From assembly GCF_017912555.1 (NCBI RefSeq), contig NZ_JAERSD010000002.1, forward strand, positions 18,392-82,391: 64,000 nucleotides of DNA. Direction: 5' to 3'. Below are positions 7,609-15,963 of this stretch, in pieces. Position 1 is the stretch's first letter. Each line of letters opens with the position of its first letter. This DNA is from Bacillus sp. REN3 (GTDB lineage: Bacteria; Bacillota; Bacilli; Bacillales; Cytobacillaceae). A program made the position numbers and the translations under genes. The notes below the pieces were generated by a model, which was not told the DNA's origin, made no database searches, and saw only the letters and a program-made list of their open reading frames with translations.

Positions 7609-8367
7609 TTATAAAAAAGATAAGATTGCGGCAATCCCAGATCCGATGGCGAATGCCGTCAGCAAGGCTTCTGCCCCTTTGGACAACCCGGAAACAAGAT
7701 GGCCAGCCATCAAATCCCTGACTGCGTTTGTGATCAATAGTCCTGGGACCAGAGGCATCACGGAACCGATAATGATTTTGTCAAGTTCCTGTCCAAGCCC
7801 TGATTTTACAAAAATAAACGATATCATTCCGATAAAGAAGGAGGATAGGAATTCCGCAAAAAATTTCACCGGGACAATCCGATGGAAATAGACTACGAAG
7901 AAATAGCCGGCCCCTCCAGCCGCCATCGATGGCAGGAAATCCAGCCAGCTTCCCCTGAACATGATGGTAAAGCAGCCGCTTGCAATCGCCGCTGCGGCAA
8001 GCTGTAAATAAAATGAGTAGGTGAGATTGGCTTTCTCCAGCTCTAACAATTGCCGGAAAGCTTCTTCAACATCGATTTCATGGCTGGTGATTTTCCGGGA
8101 AATGCTATTGACCATCGCTACTTTACGCAGATCTGTCGTCCGGTCGGATACGCGGACGAGCTTTGTCCGCTCAGGTCCTATTCCTTCGACTGAAAAAATG
8201 ATGCCGGTAGGCGTGACATAACTATCTGTCAGGCCGATCCCGAATGCAGATGCCATCCTGGACATCGTATCCTCGACCCTGTATGTCTCCGCCCCGCTTT
8301 GGAGCATGATTTTACCAGCGAGCAGGCATGTCTGCATAACCTGAAATGTTTGATCTTTATTATCCAT
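7609..8367 (-). CDS. ThrE-family threonine/serine exporter, large subunit (YjjP-like)
   Basis: About 252 aa. The N-terminal soluble half carries the family signature (GAETYRVEDT, near residues 20-30), followed by hydrophobic segments and a second LVPG motif. This is the YjjP/DUF1212 half of a ThrE exporter. I place the start at the ATG at 8367, with GTGAGGT at the right distance. A GTG four codons upstream would have no properly spaced site. Co-transcribed with the YjjB-like gene downstream. Confidence 0.88.
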   Translation of the reverse strand: MDNKDQTFQVMQTCLLAGKIMLQSGAETYRVEDTMSRMASAFGIGLTDSYVTPTGIIFSVEGIGPERTKLVRVSDRTTDLRKVAMVNSISRKITSHEIDVEEAFRQLLELEKANLTYSFYLQLAAAAIASGCFTIMFRGSWLDFLPSMAAGGAGYFFVVYFHRIVPVKFFAEFLSSFFIGMISFIFVKSGLGQELDKIIIGSVMPLVPGLLITNAVRDLMAGHLVSGLSKGAEALLTAFAIGSGIAAILSFL

Positions 8368-8548
8368 ATTTGACCTCACTTACCTATTCCAAATCCTGTT
8401 TAATTCTTTATCAGTTTAATCCATAGGAGCAAAAATAGGCAACCATCAATAAGGAAGCCCCATCCGTATAGTATGGCTCGGCGAGGCAGGTTGGAAGATG
8501 TGCTGGCCCGGATTGTTTGGAATTGGCGGATAGGAGGGCCATATGATA

Positions 8549-8582
8549 AAAACAGCCATTCCGGCTGCTAAAACGGAATGGC
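8549..8582 (-). terminator. Intrinsic terminator after MFS gene
   Basis: GCCATTCCG (8555-8563) pairs with CGGAATGGC (8574-8582). A T-rich tract follows on the minus strand, just past the stop of the MFS gene. Confidence 0.75.
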
Positions 8583-8590
8583 TATCATCA

Positions 8591-9799
8591 TTACTCCAAA
8601 GAGAGGGCCTCTTTTGCATGGGAGGCACCTTTTGGACGCCGCCCTTCGAGGATCGTAAGGATCAATGCCGCGACCATGAACACGCTGGAAATTTGAAATA
8701 GCGAGCCAATGGCAACGTACTGGGCAAGAATGCCGAAAATCAAGCCGCTTACCCCTATCCCAAGGTCGATGGATGAGAAGAACATCCCATTTGCTACACC
8801 CCTCCGATTCGGTGCAGTCCTCGAAAGTGTCCACGACTGGAGTGTAGGGATCAAGGAACCGAAGCCAATCCCGAATAGGACACCAGCAAGCGCAATCATC
8901 ATGCCAGAATACGCAAAGGACAGCACCCACATGCCAGCAAATGTAACCATGATTGTCAAGATGACCAGACCTCTTGGCCCTCTTTGGTCAAACCACTTTC
9001 CCGCTACTGGACGTGATAACGACGCCATGACAGCATTGAGAAGATAGAACAGGAAAATCTGATCGATACCCCGTTCTTCTCCGAAAATGACGATGAAGGT
9101 AACAATTGTTCCGTAACCAAGGTTAAGCAAAAAGGTAATCATGGACGGGAACCACCCGGCCTTATCGACGAGTGAACCGACGTAGGAGAACTTCATGTCC
9201 TCCCTTTTTGACTGCAAAACAGTTTCAGGTGTCTGATACCGGACGGTCGAAAGCAGCACGAGCGCAATGACACCTAGCGCCCCTGATATATAGATGAGAT
9301 TTTCGAATGAGGTTGTCTGGAACAGGAATATCCCAAGGCTTGGTGCGATAATCATTCCAATGGTGATCGACAGTCCGTAATAGCCCATTCCCTCACCTAA
9401 GCGGGAGTTTGGGACGACGTCCACTGCTGCGGTTCCATTCACTGTAGTCGACCAGCCCCAGGCAAGCCCATGGAGCAGGCGGAAACCGAGGAAAACGACA
9501 ACGACTTGCGAAACTGGGTACAGCAAGGTGATCAGCAGCAGCATCACGGCCCCAATCAGCACGAGTGGCTTCCGCGCTTTGTATTCAAGCAGGAATCCGA
9601 TGAACGGCCTGCTTAAAACTGCGCCAATTGAAAACAAAGCCGTAACAAGGCCGATTTCCATACCGTTTGCGCCGATTGATTTTATATATGGAGGCAGTGT
9701 GGGAATCAGCATCTGGAACGACATGAAAACGAAAAGATTCCCCACCATCAGCTTTATGAATGAAGTGGTCCATAAAGGTTCTTTGTTTGTCTGTGACAT
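8591..9799 (-). CDS. MFS transporter, 12-helix drug/metabolite efflux type
   Basis: A 402-aa major facilitator with about 12 hydrophobic segments. The loop 2-3 region shows GAVLSRPFIGFLLEYKARKP, a variant of the G-x3-D-R-x-G-R-K motif in which the acidic residue is shifted, and the second half repeats it as SLSRPVAGKWFDQRGPR. RBS GAAGGGAGA before the ATG at 9799. It is a single-gene unit with its own terminator. The family includes Bacillus YwoG/YfkF-like efflux proteins; the substrate is not predictable from sequence. Confidence 0.85.
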   Translation of the reverse strand: MSQTNKEPLWTTSFIKLMVGNLFVFMSFQMLIPTLPPYIKSIGANGMEIGLVTALFSIGAVLSRPFIGFLLEYKARKPLVLIGAVMLLLITLLYPVSQVVVVFLGFRLLHGLAWGWSTTVNGTAAVDVVPNSRLGEGMGYYGLSITIGMIIAPSLGIFLFQTTSFENLIYISGALGVIALVLLSTVRYQTPETVLQSKREDMKFSYVGSLVDKAGWFPSMITFLLNLGYGTIVTFIVIFGEERGIDQIFLFYLLNAVMASLSRPVAGKWFDQRGPRGLVILTIMVTFAGMWVLSFAYSGMMIALAGVLFGIGFGSLIPTLQSWTLSRTAPNRRGVANGMFFSSIDLGIGVSGLIFGILAQYVAIGSLFQISSVFMVAALILTILEGRRPKGASHAKEALSLE

Positions 9800-10009
9800 G
9801 TTATCTCCCTTCGATTTTATTTTTATCCATAAGAAAAAACCTTCTGGAACAGAAGATTTTGAATATGTTATTTCGGATCACAAAATAATAACACACAATG
9901 GATAAAAAGGGAATAGGACCGTGAACCTATGGAAAAAAATGCAAGCAGGTTCCCCTTCAGTATAAAGCTGGCTTACATTGTGGCGGCGCCTGTAAGATCA
10001 TGTCAGTCA

Positions 10010-10039
10010 TAAAAAACGGAACAGGCTTAAGCCTGTTCC
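10010..10039 (-). terminator. Intrinsic terminator of the OsmC gene
   Basis: GGAACAGGCTT and AAGCCTGTTCC form a perfect palindrome (10018-10039) that contains the stop codon of the OsmC gene. A T-run follows on the minus strand. Confidence 0.8.
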
Positions 10040-10485
10040 TGGGTCATTTCAACTACAACATCTTTGCGGACAACATTGACTGGATTTGAGATGGTGTCAT
10101 CCACAGGGCAAGTTTCCGCAATAAAATCAACGAGCTTCATGATGTTCTCTTTTGGTGATGGAGATTTTATATAATACGTATAACGAATATCAGAGTAGCC
10201 TCTGCGCACATCTGATTTGTGCATGAATCCGTCTGTATCAAGGTCACCTTCCAGTTCAACTCTGAAATCATCAAGCTGGACATTGAATTTACGGCTATAT
10301 ACACGAGCGACTATGGATTGGCATGCGCCTAAAGCTCCCAGTACCATTTCGACCGGATTCATTCCGGCATCGGTTCCCCCCAAAGCTGGCGGTTCATCGA
10401 TCGTAATATGGAAGTTCCTCGCGGACACATCCACTTTTACTCCTTCCTGCAGCACTGCTGTGGCTTTGAACATTTCTTTTGGCAT
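10027..10485 (-). CDS. OsmC/Ohr-family peroxiredoxin-like protein
   Basis: A 152-aa OsmC-fold protein. The start is the ATG at 10485 behind AAAGGAGGG; a longer in-frame extension lacks a site. Two cysteines, one in GALGACQSI in the middle helix and one in ETCPVDD near the C-terminus, match the reactive pair of the OsmC/Ohr family, which reduces organic hydroperoxides or acts in thiol redox metabolism. It resembles the YhfA/OsmC-like subgroup more than Ohr. Single gene with its own terminator. No OhrR operator is visible upstream. Confidence 0.88.
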   Translation of the reverse strand: MPKEMFKATAVLQEGVKVDVSARNFHITIDEPPALGGTDAGMNPVEMVLGALGACQSIVARVYSRKFNVQLDDFRVELEGDLDTDGFMHKSDVRRGYSDIRYTYYIKSPSPKENIMKLVDFIAETCPVDDTISNPVNVVRKDVVVEMTQEQA

Positions 10486-11203
10486 GTTCTTTCCCTCCTT
10501 TAATCTACACTTATATTTTCCTATATTCCGGAAGAATTTTCTCCCCCTGAAGTAGAATGACACAAAAGATTCATTACATTATGAAGAGATTGTGAATAAC
10601 TGAACAATCTTGTAGGGGAAACTACACGTTGAATTCAATGAAGTGCCGCTCAAACAGATCGAATCCTCAGCCTGGCAATGGACATCCAAACCATAGTGCA
10701 ACGGCGAAAAGCCTTGGCCACCCCTTTTATCTTTCTCATGTTCAGGAAGGCTTATCACTTACTGCAAAGATCCATGGGGCCAAACTGGAAGCAAGCGGCC
10801 AATGAGGAATCACGCAAATTTGTTGCTTCTGTACGGAATCCATCCCTTTTTTCACTTTAACGCTGTTTTCTAAAAGGTTGTTGTTTACTGAATAAATTTT
10901 AAGAGATACGAATCGTTCGAAAAGATGGATTGGAACGGAGGGTGCAAGACTCCAGCTGGATCAGCGTGAAAGTTGAGACCCCGCAGTCGCTTTAAGTCTC
11001 ACCTCACCCCCCCGCAGAAAGCGCGCAACCTGGAGTGGATATCAACGATTTATTAAAAAACAACAAAGTTTTCAAAAACAGCCTTTTTTAAAAAAACAAA
11101 ATTTTTACAGATAATATTCCAAATAGGGAATTGTTTTTTTGTAAAATTTGATGTAGTTTGATAATAAAAAACTTTCTGATGATAGAGGAAGGGGATGCTC
11201 TGA
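10486..11203. other. Long gene-free region with a dispersed repeat
   Basis: 718 bp without a supportable gene. Short open frames near 10639-10860 lack ribosome binding sites and family resemblance. The region holds a family 2 structured repeat (10927-11046) and the AT-rich leader of the next gene. Confidence 0.6.
10927..11046. repeat. Structured intergenic repeat, family 2, copy A
   Basis: GATTGGAACGGAGGGTGC at the left and a block ending GGAGTGGATATCAAC at the right, with GACTCCAGC, GTTGAGACCCCGCAG and CCCGCAGAAAGCG between. The ends are imperfect inverted repeats. The same modules recur, reverse-complemented, at 32416-32547 and 41758-42050. I recognise it as a widespread Bacillaceae intergenic element (memory, no search). 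Confidence 0.65.
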
Positions 11204-12856
11204 ATGCTTGACTGCCGAGATGAAGTGTTATTTTACACAAAACAGCTTGTGAATATCGGGAGCATTGTGAATACAAATGGAGAGACAGAAATTGCACAGG
11301 TTCTGTATACGATGATTTCATCGTTTCCATACTTTATCCAGAACCCATCACATGTTATCAAACCCCAGACCTGCAATGATGGCACGGAGCGGTACAATGT
11401 CCTCGCTTTTGTCAAAGGGACAAAAGGAAACAGCAATAGGACAGTCATTCTCATGGGCCATTTCGATACAGTCGGCATCGATGATTTCACCCAACTTGCC
11501 CCCAAGGCTTTCAATCCGGATGAATTGATGTCCGAACTGAAAAAAGAAACTCTTCCTCCCCTTGTGAGAAAACATGCTGAATCAGGCGGGTGGATGTTCG
11601 GCCGCGGCGTGCTTGATATGAAGAGTGGTGTAGCAAGCAACCTATATTTACTGAAGTATTATTCAGAGCATCCGGAAGAACTGGAAGGCAACCTTGTCTT
11701 TTTATCAGAATGTGATGAGGAGGACAGTTCAACGGGCATCCTATCTGCACTCAAGGATTTGAATGCATGGGGTGACGAGCACGGTTTTGAGTACGTGGCC
11801 GCGATTAACAGCGATTTTGTTTCCCCTCGTTTTGAAGGGGACCGGAACCGCTATATATACAAAGGAACCGTCGGAAAACTTCTCCCTTCTTTTTTCATAA
11901 CGGGAGCTGAGACCCATGTCGGCGCCGCATTCGAGGGACTGGACCCAAACTTGATCGCTGCCGAGCTGACCAGGCAGATTGACTACAACCCAGACCTTTG
12001 CAATGAAGCACTTGGCGAAATCACGATCCCGCCAGTTTCCCTCAAGCAGATGGACCTTAAGCCGTATTATACGGTCCAGACCGCTTTGGCTGCTTATGTG
12101 TACTACAACTTTTTTATCCATTCGTGGTCGCCAAAAGACGTGCTTGAAAAATTGAAGGAACAAGCGCGCATTGCCTTTGACCAGGCATTGAAGCTGTATG
12201 AGGATCGCTACAGCCGTTTCTGTAAGATCATTTCGGAGCCTTGCAGGGATTTGGCCTGGAAACCTAGGGTCATGACCTATGAAGAAATGGAAAAGGAGCT
12301 AATGAACATTCACGGGTCCGAGTATACATCGTATATGGCTTCCTTCAAGGAAACACTTTTACTTGATGCCAGCCTTGATATAAGGATGTATGCGGCAAGG
12401 GTCGTCGAGGAAGCATGGAAATGGATGTCGGATCAAAGCCCGGCCATTATCCTTTTCTACTCTTCCCTCTATTCACCGCGTATCGAAGTTTCAGGTGGAA
12501 CGAAGGAAGAACGGATTTTGATCGAAGCCCTTGAAGAAGCAGTGGAGGCCATCCAGCCGGAATACCCGGAGCCAATCATCATCCGAAGTTTTTTTCCTTA
12601 TATTTCGGATATGAGCTTCGTTGCCCTGAGCGATGATGATGAAGCCCTTGATGCCGCTTCGCGCAACAATCCAGGCTGGGGGACAAAGTTCTACGTGGAT
12701 TATCAGGATATCCGCAAACTCAATGTGCCTGTCATCAATATCGGCCCATACGGCTTTGATGCACATAAACGCTACGAACGGATGGAAATGGATTATTCAT
12801 TGCAGATTGTTCCGAACCTGACAAATGAAGTCATCAAGAATGTCCTCGCGAAGTAG
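11204..12856 (+). CDS. M20-family peptidase, RocB-like
   Basis: A 550-aa zinc metallohydrolase. GHFDTVG near residue 86 and GRGVLDMKSG near residue 132 supply metal ligands, and ECDEEDSS carries the catalytic Glu. The length and the insert around residues 190-400 match the RocB group (COG4187), long M20 proteins linked to arginine use and predicted to be deacylases, not ordinary dipeptidases. The ATG follows GAGGAAGGGG. It stands alone with a strong terminator at 12864-12890. No roc genes lie beside it, so a role in arginine breakdown is only a family-based guess. Confidence 0.82.
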   Translation: MLDCRDEVLFYTKQLVNIGSIVNTNGETEIAQVLYTMISSFPYFIQNPSHVIKPQTCNDGTERYNVLAFVKGTKGNSNRTVILMGHFDTVGIDDFTQLAPKAFNPDELMSELKKETLPPLVRKHAESGGWMFGRGVLDMKSGVASNLYLLKYYSEHPEELEGNLVFLSECDEEDSSTGILSALKDLNAWGDEHGFEYVAAINSDFVSPRFEGDRNRYIYKGTVGKLLPSFFITGAETHVGAAFEGLDPNLIAAELTRQIDYNPDLCNEALGEITIPPVSLKQMDLKPYYTVQTALAAYVYYNFFIHSWSPKDVLEKLKEQARIAFDQALKLYEDRYSRFCKIISEPCRDLAWKPRVMTYEEMEKELMNIHGSEYTSYMASFKETLLLDASLDIRMYAARVVEEAWKWMSDQSPAIILFYSSLYSPRIEVSGGTKEERILIEALEEAVEAIQPEYPEPIIIRSFFPYISDMSFVALSDDDEALDAASRNNPGWGTKFYVDYQDIRKLNVPVINIGPYGFDAHKRYERMEMDYSLQIVPNLTNEVIKNVLAK

Positions 12857-12863
12857 ATTCCAG

Positions 12864-12890
12864 GGCGCCTGTCCAACAGGCGCCTTTTTT
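12864..12890 (+). terminator. Intrinsic terminator after the RocB-like gene
   Basis: GGCGCCTGT, loop CCA, ACAGGCGCC, then a run of six T. Confidence 0.92.
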
Positions 12891-13017
12891 GCATTCCTGT
12901 CCTGTCCGCTCTTGTTTTTCGGCTTCTTTCTTATTACTATAGAGTTCAGTGGAAATATCTTTAAGAAATCATTAAAATAAATACAATGAGACTGATCAAG
13001 AGAAAGGCTGATATGAA

Positions 13018-14679
13018 TTGGAAGAAAACTCTAATTTTATAAAAACGATCATTAAAGAAGACCTTGAAAGCGGCAAGCGTGACAAAGTTGTAACCCGTTT
13101 CCCTCCTGAACCGAACGGTTACCTGCATATTGGGCACGCAAAATCCATCATCATCAACTTCGGCCTTGCCGATGAATTCGGCGGAAAGACAAACCTTCGT
13201 TTCGATGACACGAATCCATTGAAGGAGGATAAGGAATTCGTTGAATCGATCAAAGAAGATGTTGAATGGCTTGGATACGAGTGGGACGGTCTGTTTTTCG
13301 CATCTGATTATTTCGAGGAGATGTACAGCCGTGCTGTCCTTTTGATCAAAAAAGGCAAAGCCTATGTGGACGACTTATCAGCCGATGAAATCCGCGAATA
13401 CCGCGGCACCTTGTCCGAACCAGGAAAAGAAAGTCCGTACCGCAACCGCTCTGTCGATGAAAACCTGGACTTGTTCGAACGGATGCGCAATTGTGATTTC
13501 GGAAATGGCGAAAAGGTGTTGCGCGCAAAGATTGACATGGCGTCACCTAACATCAATCTCCGTGACCCAGTCATTTACCGCATCGCCCATGCAACACACC
13601 ATAACACAGGCGACAAGTGGTGCATCTACCCAATGTATGCCTTCGCCCACCCGATTGAGGATGCGATCGAGGGTGTTACCCACAGTTTGTGCACAACCGA
13701 ATTCGAGGACCAGCGCCCGCTTTATGACTGGGTTGTCCGCGAATGCGAGATGGAAGAGAAGCCGCAGCAAATCGAATTCAGCCGCCTGAACCTGACAAAT
13801 ACGGTGATGAGCAAACGGAAACTGAAGCAGCTTGTGGAAGATGGTTATGTCGATGGATGGGATGACCCGCGCCTGCCGACGATTTCTGGATTGCGAAGAC
13901 GTGGCTTCACACCTGAGGCGATCCGTGAATTCGTGAAAGCAGCCGGGGTCTCAAAGGGATATTCGGTTGTCGATGAGCAAATGCTTGAGCATTTTGTCCG
14001 TGAAGACCTCAAGCTGAAAGCGCCTCGGACAATGGGCGTGCTCCGTCCATTGAAAGTTGTCATCACCAACTACCCTGAAGGCGAAGTGGAATGGCTTGAT
14101 GCTGAAATCAACCCTGAGAATCCGGAAATGGGCAAGCGGAAAATCCCATTTTCCCGCGAAATTTATGTTGAGCAAGATGATTTCATGGAAAACCCGCCGG
14201 CCAAGTACTTCCGCCTCTTCCCTGGAAACGAGGTCCGTCTGAAGCACGCATACTTCATCAAATGCAACGAAGTCATCAAGGATGAAAATGGTAATGTTGT
14301 GGAGCTTCACTGCACATATGACCCGGAAACGAAATCTGGCTCAGGCTTCACTGGCCGCAAAGTAAAAGGCACGCTGCACTGGGTCGATGCTTCTCACGCT
14401 ATCCCTGCTGAATTCCGCCTGTATGAGCCACTGATCCTCGACAGCGAAGAAAATGAAGCAGAGGAAGCAGAAGGAAAAACCTTCCTGGACTATGTAAACG
14501 AAAAATCACTGGAAATCCTGAGCGGCTATATCGAGCCAAACATGAAAGACGTCAAGCCCCATGACAAGTTCCAATTCTTCCGCCATGGGTACTTTAACGT
14601 CGATCCAAAGCACACAACCGAAGACAAACTAGTCTTCAACAGAATCGTGTCGCTGAAGAGCTCGTTTAAACTGAAGTAA
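13018..14679 (+). CDS. glnS: Glutaminyl-tRNA synthetase
   Basis: A 553-aa class I synthetase that charges tRNA-Gln with glutamine. The nucleotide-binding motif [12 protein letters not shown] is at residues 29-40 and the KMSKS equivalent VMSKRKLK at about 263-270. The C-terminal two beta-barrel anticodon domain is complete (last motif [11 protein letters not shown]). Full length for bacterial GlnRS. The TTG start at 13018 gives the family's usual N-terminus ([16 protein letters not shown]) and follows AGAAAGG. B. subtilis has no GlnRS and uses Glu-tRNA-Gln amidotransferase, so this gene marks a lineage that gained it. No T-box leader is visible. It ends in a terminator at 14692. Confidence 0.97.
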   Translation: MEENSNFIKTIIKEDLESGKRDKVVTRFPPEPNGYLHIGHAKSIIINFGLADEFGGKTNLRFDDTNPLKEDKEFVESIKEDVEWLGYEWDGLFFASDYFEEMYSRAVLLIKKGKAYVDDLSADEIREYRGTLSEPGKESPYRNRSVDENLDLFERMRNCDFGNGEKVLRAKIDMASPNINLRDPVIYRIAHATHHNTGDKWCIYPMYAFAHPIEDAIEGVTHSLCTTEFEDQRPLYDWVVRECEMEEKPQQIEFSRLNLTNTVMSKRKLKQLVEDGYVDGWDDPRLPTISGLRRRGFTPEAIREFVKAAGVSKGYSVVDEQMLEHFVREDLKLKAPRTMGVLRPLKVVITNYPEGEVEWLDAEINPENPEMGKRKIPFSREIYVEQDDFMENPPAKYFRLFPGNEVRLKHAYFIKCNEVIKDENGNVVELHCTYDPETKSGSGFTGRKVKGTLHWVDASHAIPAEFRLYEPLILDSEENEAEEAEGKTFLDYVNEKSLEILSGYIEPNMKDVKPHDKFQFFRHGYFNVDPKHTTEDKLVFNRIVSLKSSFKLK

Positions 14680-14691
14680 GATAGGTAAAAA

Positions 14692-14722
14692 AATCCCCGG
14701 ACTCCAATCCGGGGATTCTTTA
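14692..14722 (+). terminator. Intrinsic terminator of glnS
   Basis: AATCCCCGGA pairs with TCCGGGGATT, followed by TCTTTAT. Confidence 0.85.
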
Positions 14723-14962
14723 TGGGGTGCTGGTTTGCTGCTGGGAATGGACTAACGTTCATTTTGCTCCAACTGGGATAATTTGAATTGATTATATTCT
14801 CTCTAACCGGGTTTATTTTTCTGGTGGGGATTATCTTACGTGATTTTAAGGGAATCCTCTCTTCCAATCTTCCATCCATGCCTGCTCTTTGCAAAAATTA
14901 AAGGAATTCATCACTTAAATAAAGAATTATAGTAGTCAATCAAATTTTCAGGGGGGAAGGCA

Positions 14963-15460
14963 TTGGAAATCAGAAGATTAAGCGGCCAGGATGCCGACAT
15001 TTACCGGGCAATCCGGCTAGATGGCTTACAACAAAATCCCGAAGCTTTCGGATCAAGCTATGAGGAAGAAAAAGGCTACACACTCGAAAGGTTCCGTGAC
15101 AGGCTGCAGGCGGAGAATACTTTTACATATGGTGCGTTTGATGGGCCTGAACTGGTCGGTGTGGTGACGCTGGTGCCTGAAGGAAAAATGAAAATGAAGC
15201 ACCGCGCTAATATATACGCGATGTATGTCAAACCGGAAACTCGGGGCAAGGGGGCCGGAAAGCAGCTTGTTGAGACTGTGGTCAGCCAAGCAAGAAAACT
15301 TGAGGAGATTGAGCGAATTTATCTTACGGTCGTTGCCAGCAATGAACCGGCAAAGCGCCTATACTCCTCCATTGGTTTTGAAGTGTACGGACTGGATAAA
15401 AAAGCATTGCGCGTTGGGGATACATATTTTGATGAGGAATTGATGGTGCTGTTTCTTTAA
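14963..15460 (+). CDS. GNAT-family N-acetyltransferase
   Basis: A 165-aa acetyl-CoA-dependent transferase. The acetyl-CoA loop is RGKGAGKQL at about residues 94-102, preceded by the beta-4 strand IYAMYVKPETRGKG. The C-terminal part (YLTVVASNEPAKRLYSSIGF) is the GNAT motif B region. The TTG start follows GGGGGGAAGG at good spacing. A terminator hairpin lies just after it (15479-15522). Acceptor unknown; the closest feel is the small-molecule and protein-N-terminal acetyltransferases of Bacillus. Confidence 0.87.
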   Translation: MEIRRLSGQDADIYRAIRLDGLQQNPEAFGSSYEEEKGYTLERFRDRLQAENTFTYGAFDGPELVGVVTLVPEGKMKMKHRANIYAMYVKPETRGKGAGKQLVETVVSQARKLEEIERIYLTVVASNEPAKRLYSSIGFEVYGLDKKALRVGDTYFDEELMVLFL

Positions 15461-15478
15461 GAGCTCCTTTCCATGTTT

Positions 15479-15522
15479 AAAACTTGCTCAAAAAGGAAGG
15501 AGGTAAAATAGGCAAGTTTTTT
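15479..15522 (+). terminator. Intrinsic terminator after the GNAT gene
   Basis: AAAACTTGC and GCAAGTTTT flank a 24-base loop and are followed by TT. The loop contains an unused AAGGAAGGAGG sequence. Confidence 0.65.
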
Positions 15523-15538
15523 CGAAAGGAGAATGGCC

Positions 15539-15889
15539 ATGTTTTTAGACGCGTACCTAAATCAAAAGATCCAAGTCAAGTTCAAGAATTTCCCTGATAA
15601 TATGGTTGGCGAGGTGACAGGAATCTATCAGCCTAGCGAATGGTATCTTGTGAAATTGGTCAATGCTGAGAGCATGGGGATTTGGGTTGAGAATCCATGC
15701 TACAAGCGTACGCCGGTGCAAAAAGAAGACGGCACGGCAATTCCGGCTGAAGACCAGGTGGAAGAAACCTGCAAAACGCACTTCCTGATACGGTGGGATT
15801 ATATTGCTTCCGTCATTCCCTTTCCTGATACTGACCCTAAAGCGGATAAAAAGGCGAAATTGATCGGTTTCCAGCCTGATCTTGGCTAA
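15539..15889 (+). CDS. Hypothetical cytoplasmic protein
   Basis: A 116-aa protein starting MFLDAYLNQK. The ATG at 15539 sits 7 bases after AAAGGAG, while the ATG at 15533 is too close. It has no signal peptide or membrane segment. Its opening, QKIQVKFKNFPDNMVGEVTG, followed by hydrophobic strands, suggests a small beta-rich fold, perhaps Sm-like in layout, but I cannot name the family. It lies between the GNAT gene and a strong terminator (15928-15960) shared with the convergent InhA gene. Confidence 0.78.
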   Translation: MFLDAYLNQKIQVKFKNFPDNMVGEVTGIYQPSEWYLVKLVNAESMGIWVENPCYKRTPVQKEDGTAIPAEDQVEETCKTHFLIRWDYIASVIPFPDTDPKADKKAKLIGFQPDLG

Positions 15890-15927
15890 CCTTAAAGGTG
15901 GCTCACTGTAAACCGAAGCAAAATAAG

Positions 15928-15960
15928 GGAGCGCTGCCAGCAAATCGGCAGCGCTCCTTT
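15928..15960. terminator. Terminator between convergent genes
   Basis: GGAGCGCTGCC and GGCAGCGCTCC form an 11-bp perfect stem, with TTTTC on the plus side and a weaker T-rich tract on the minus side. Confidence 0.85.
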
Positions 15961-15963
15961 TCA

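Noticed and set aside
10639-10860. Small ORFs, one resembling small acid-soluble spore proteins in composition
   Set aside because: No ribosome site, no clear motif match, and uneven codon use.
12890-13017. T-box leader ahead of glnS
   Set aside because: Only about 130 bp, with no T-box sequence or specifier-loop layout visible.
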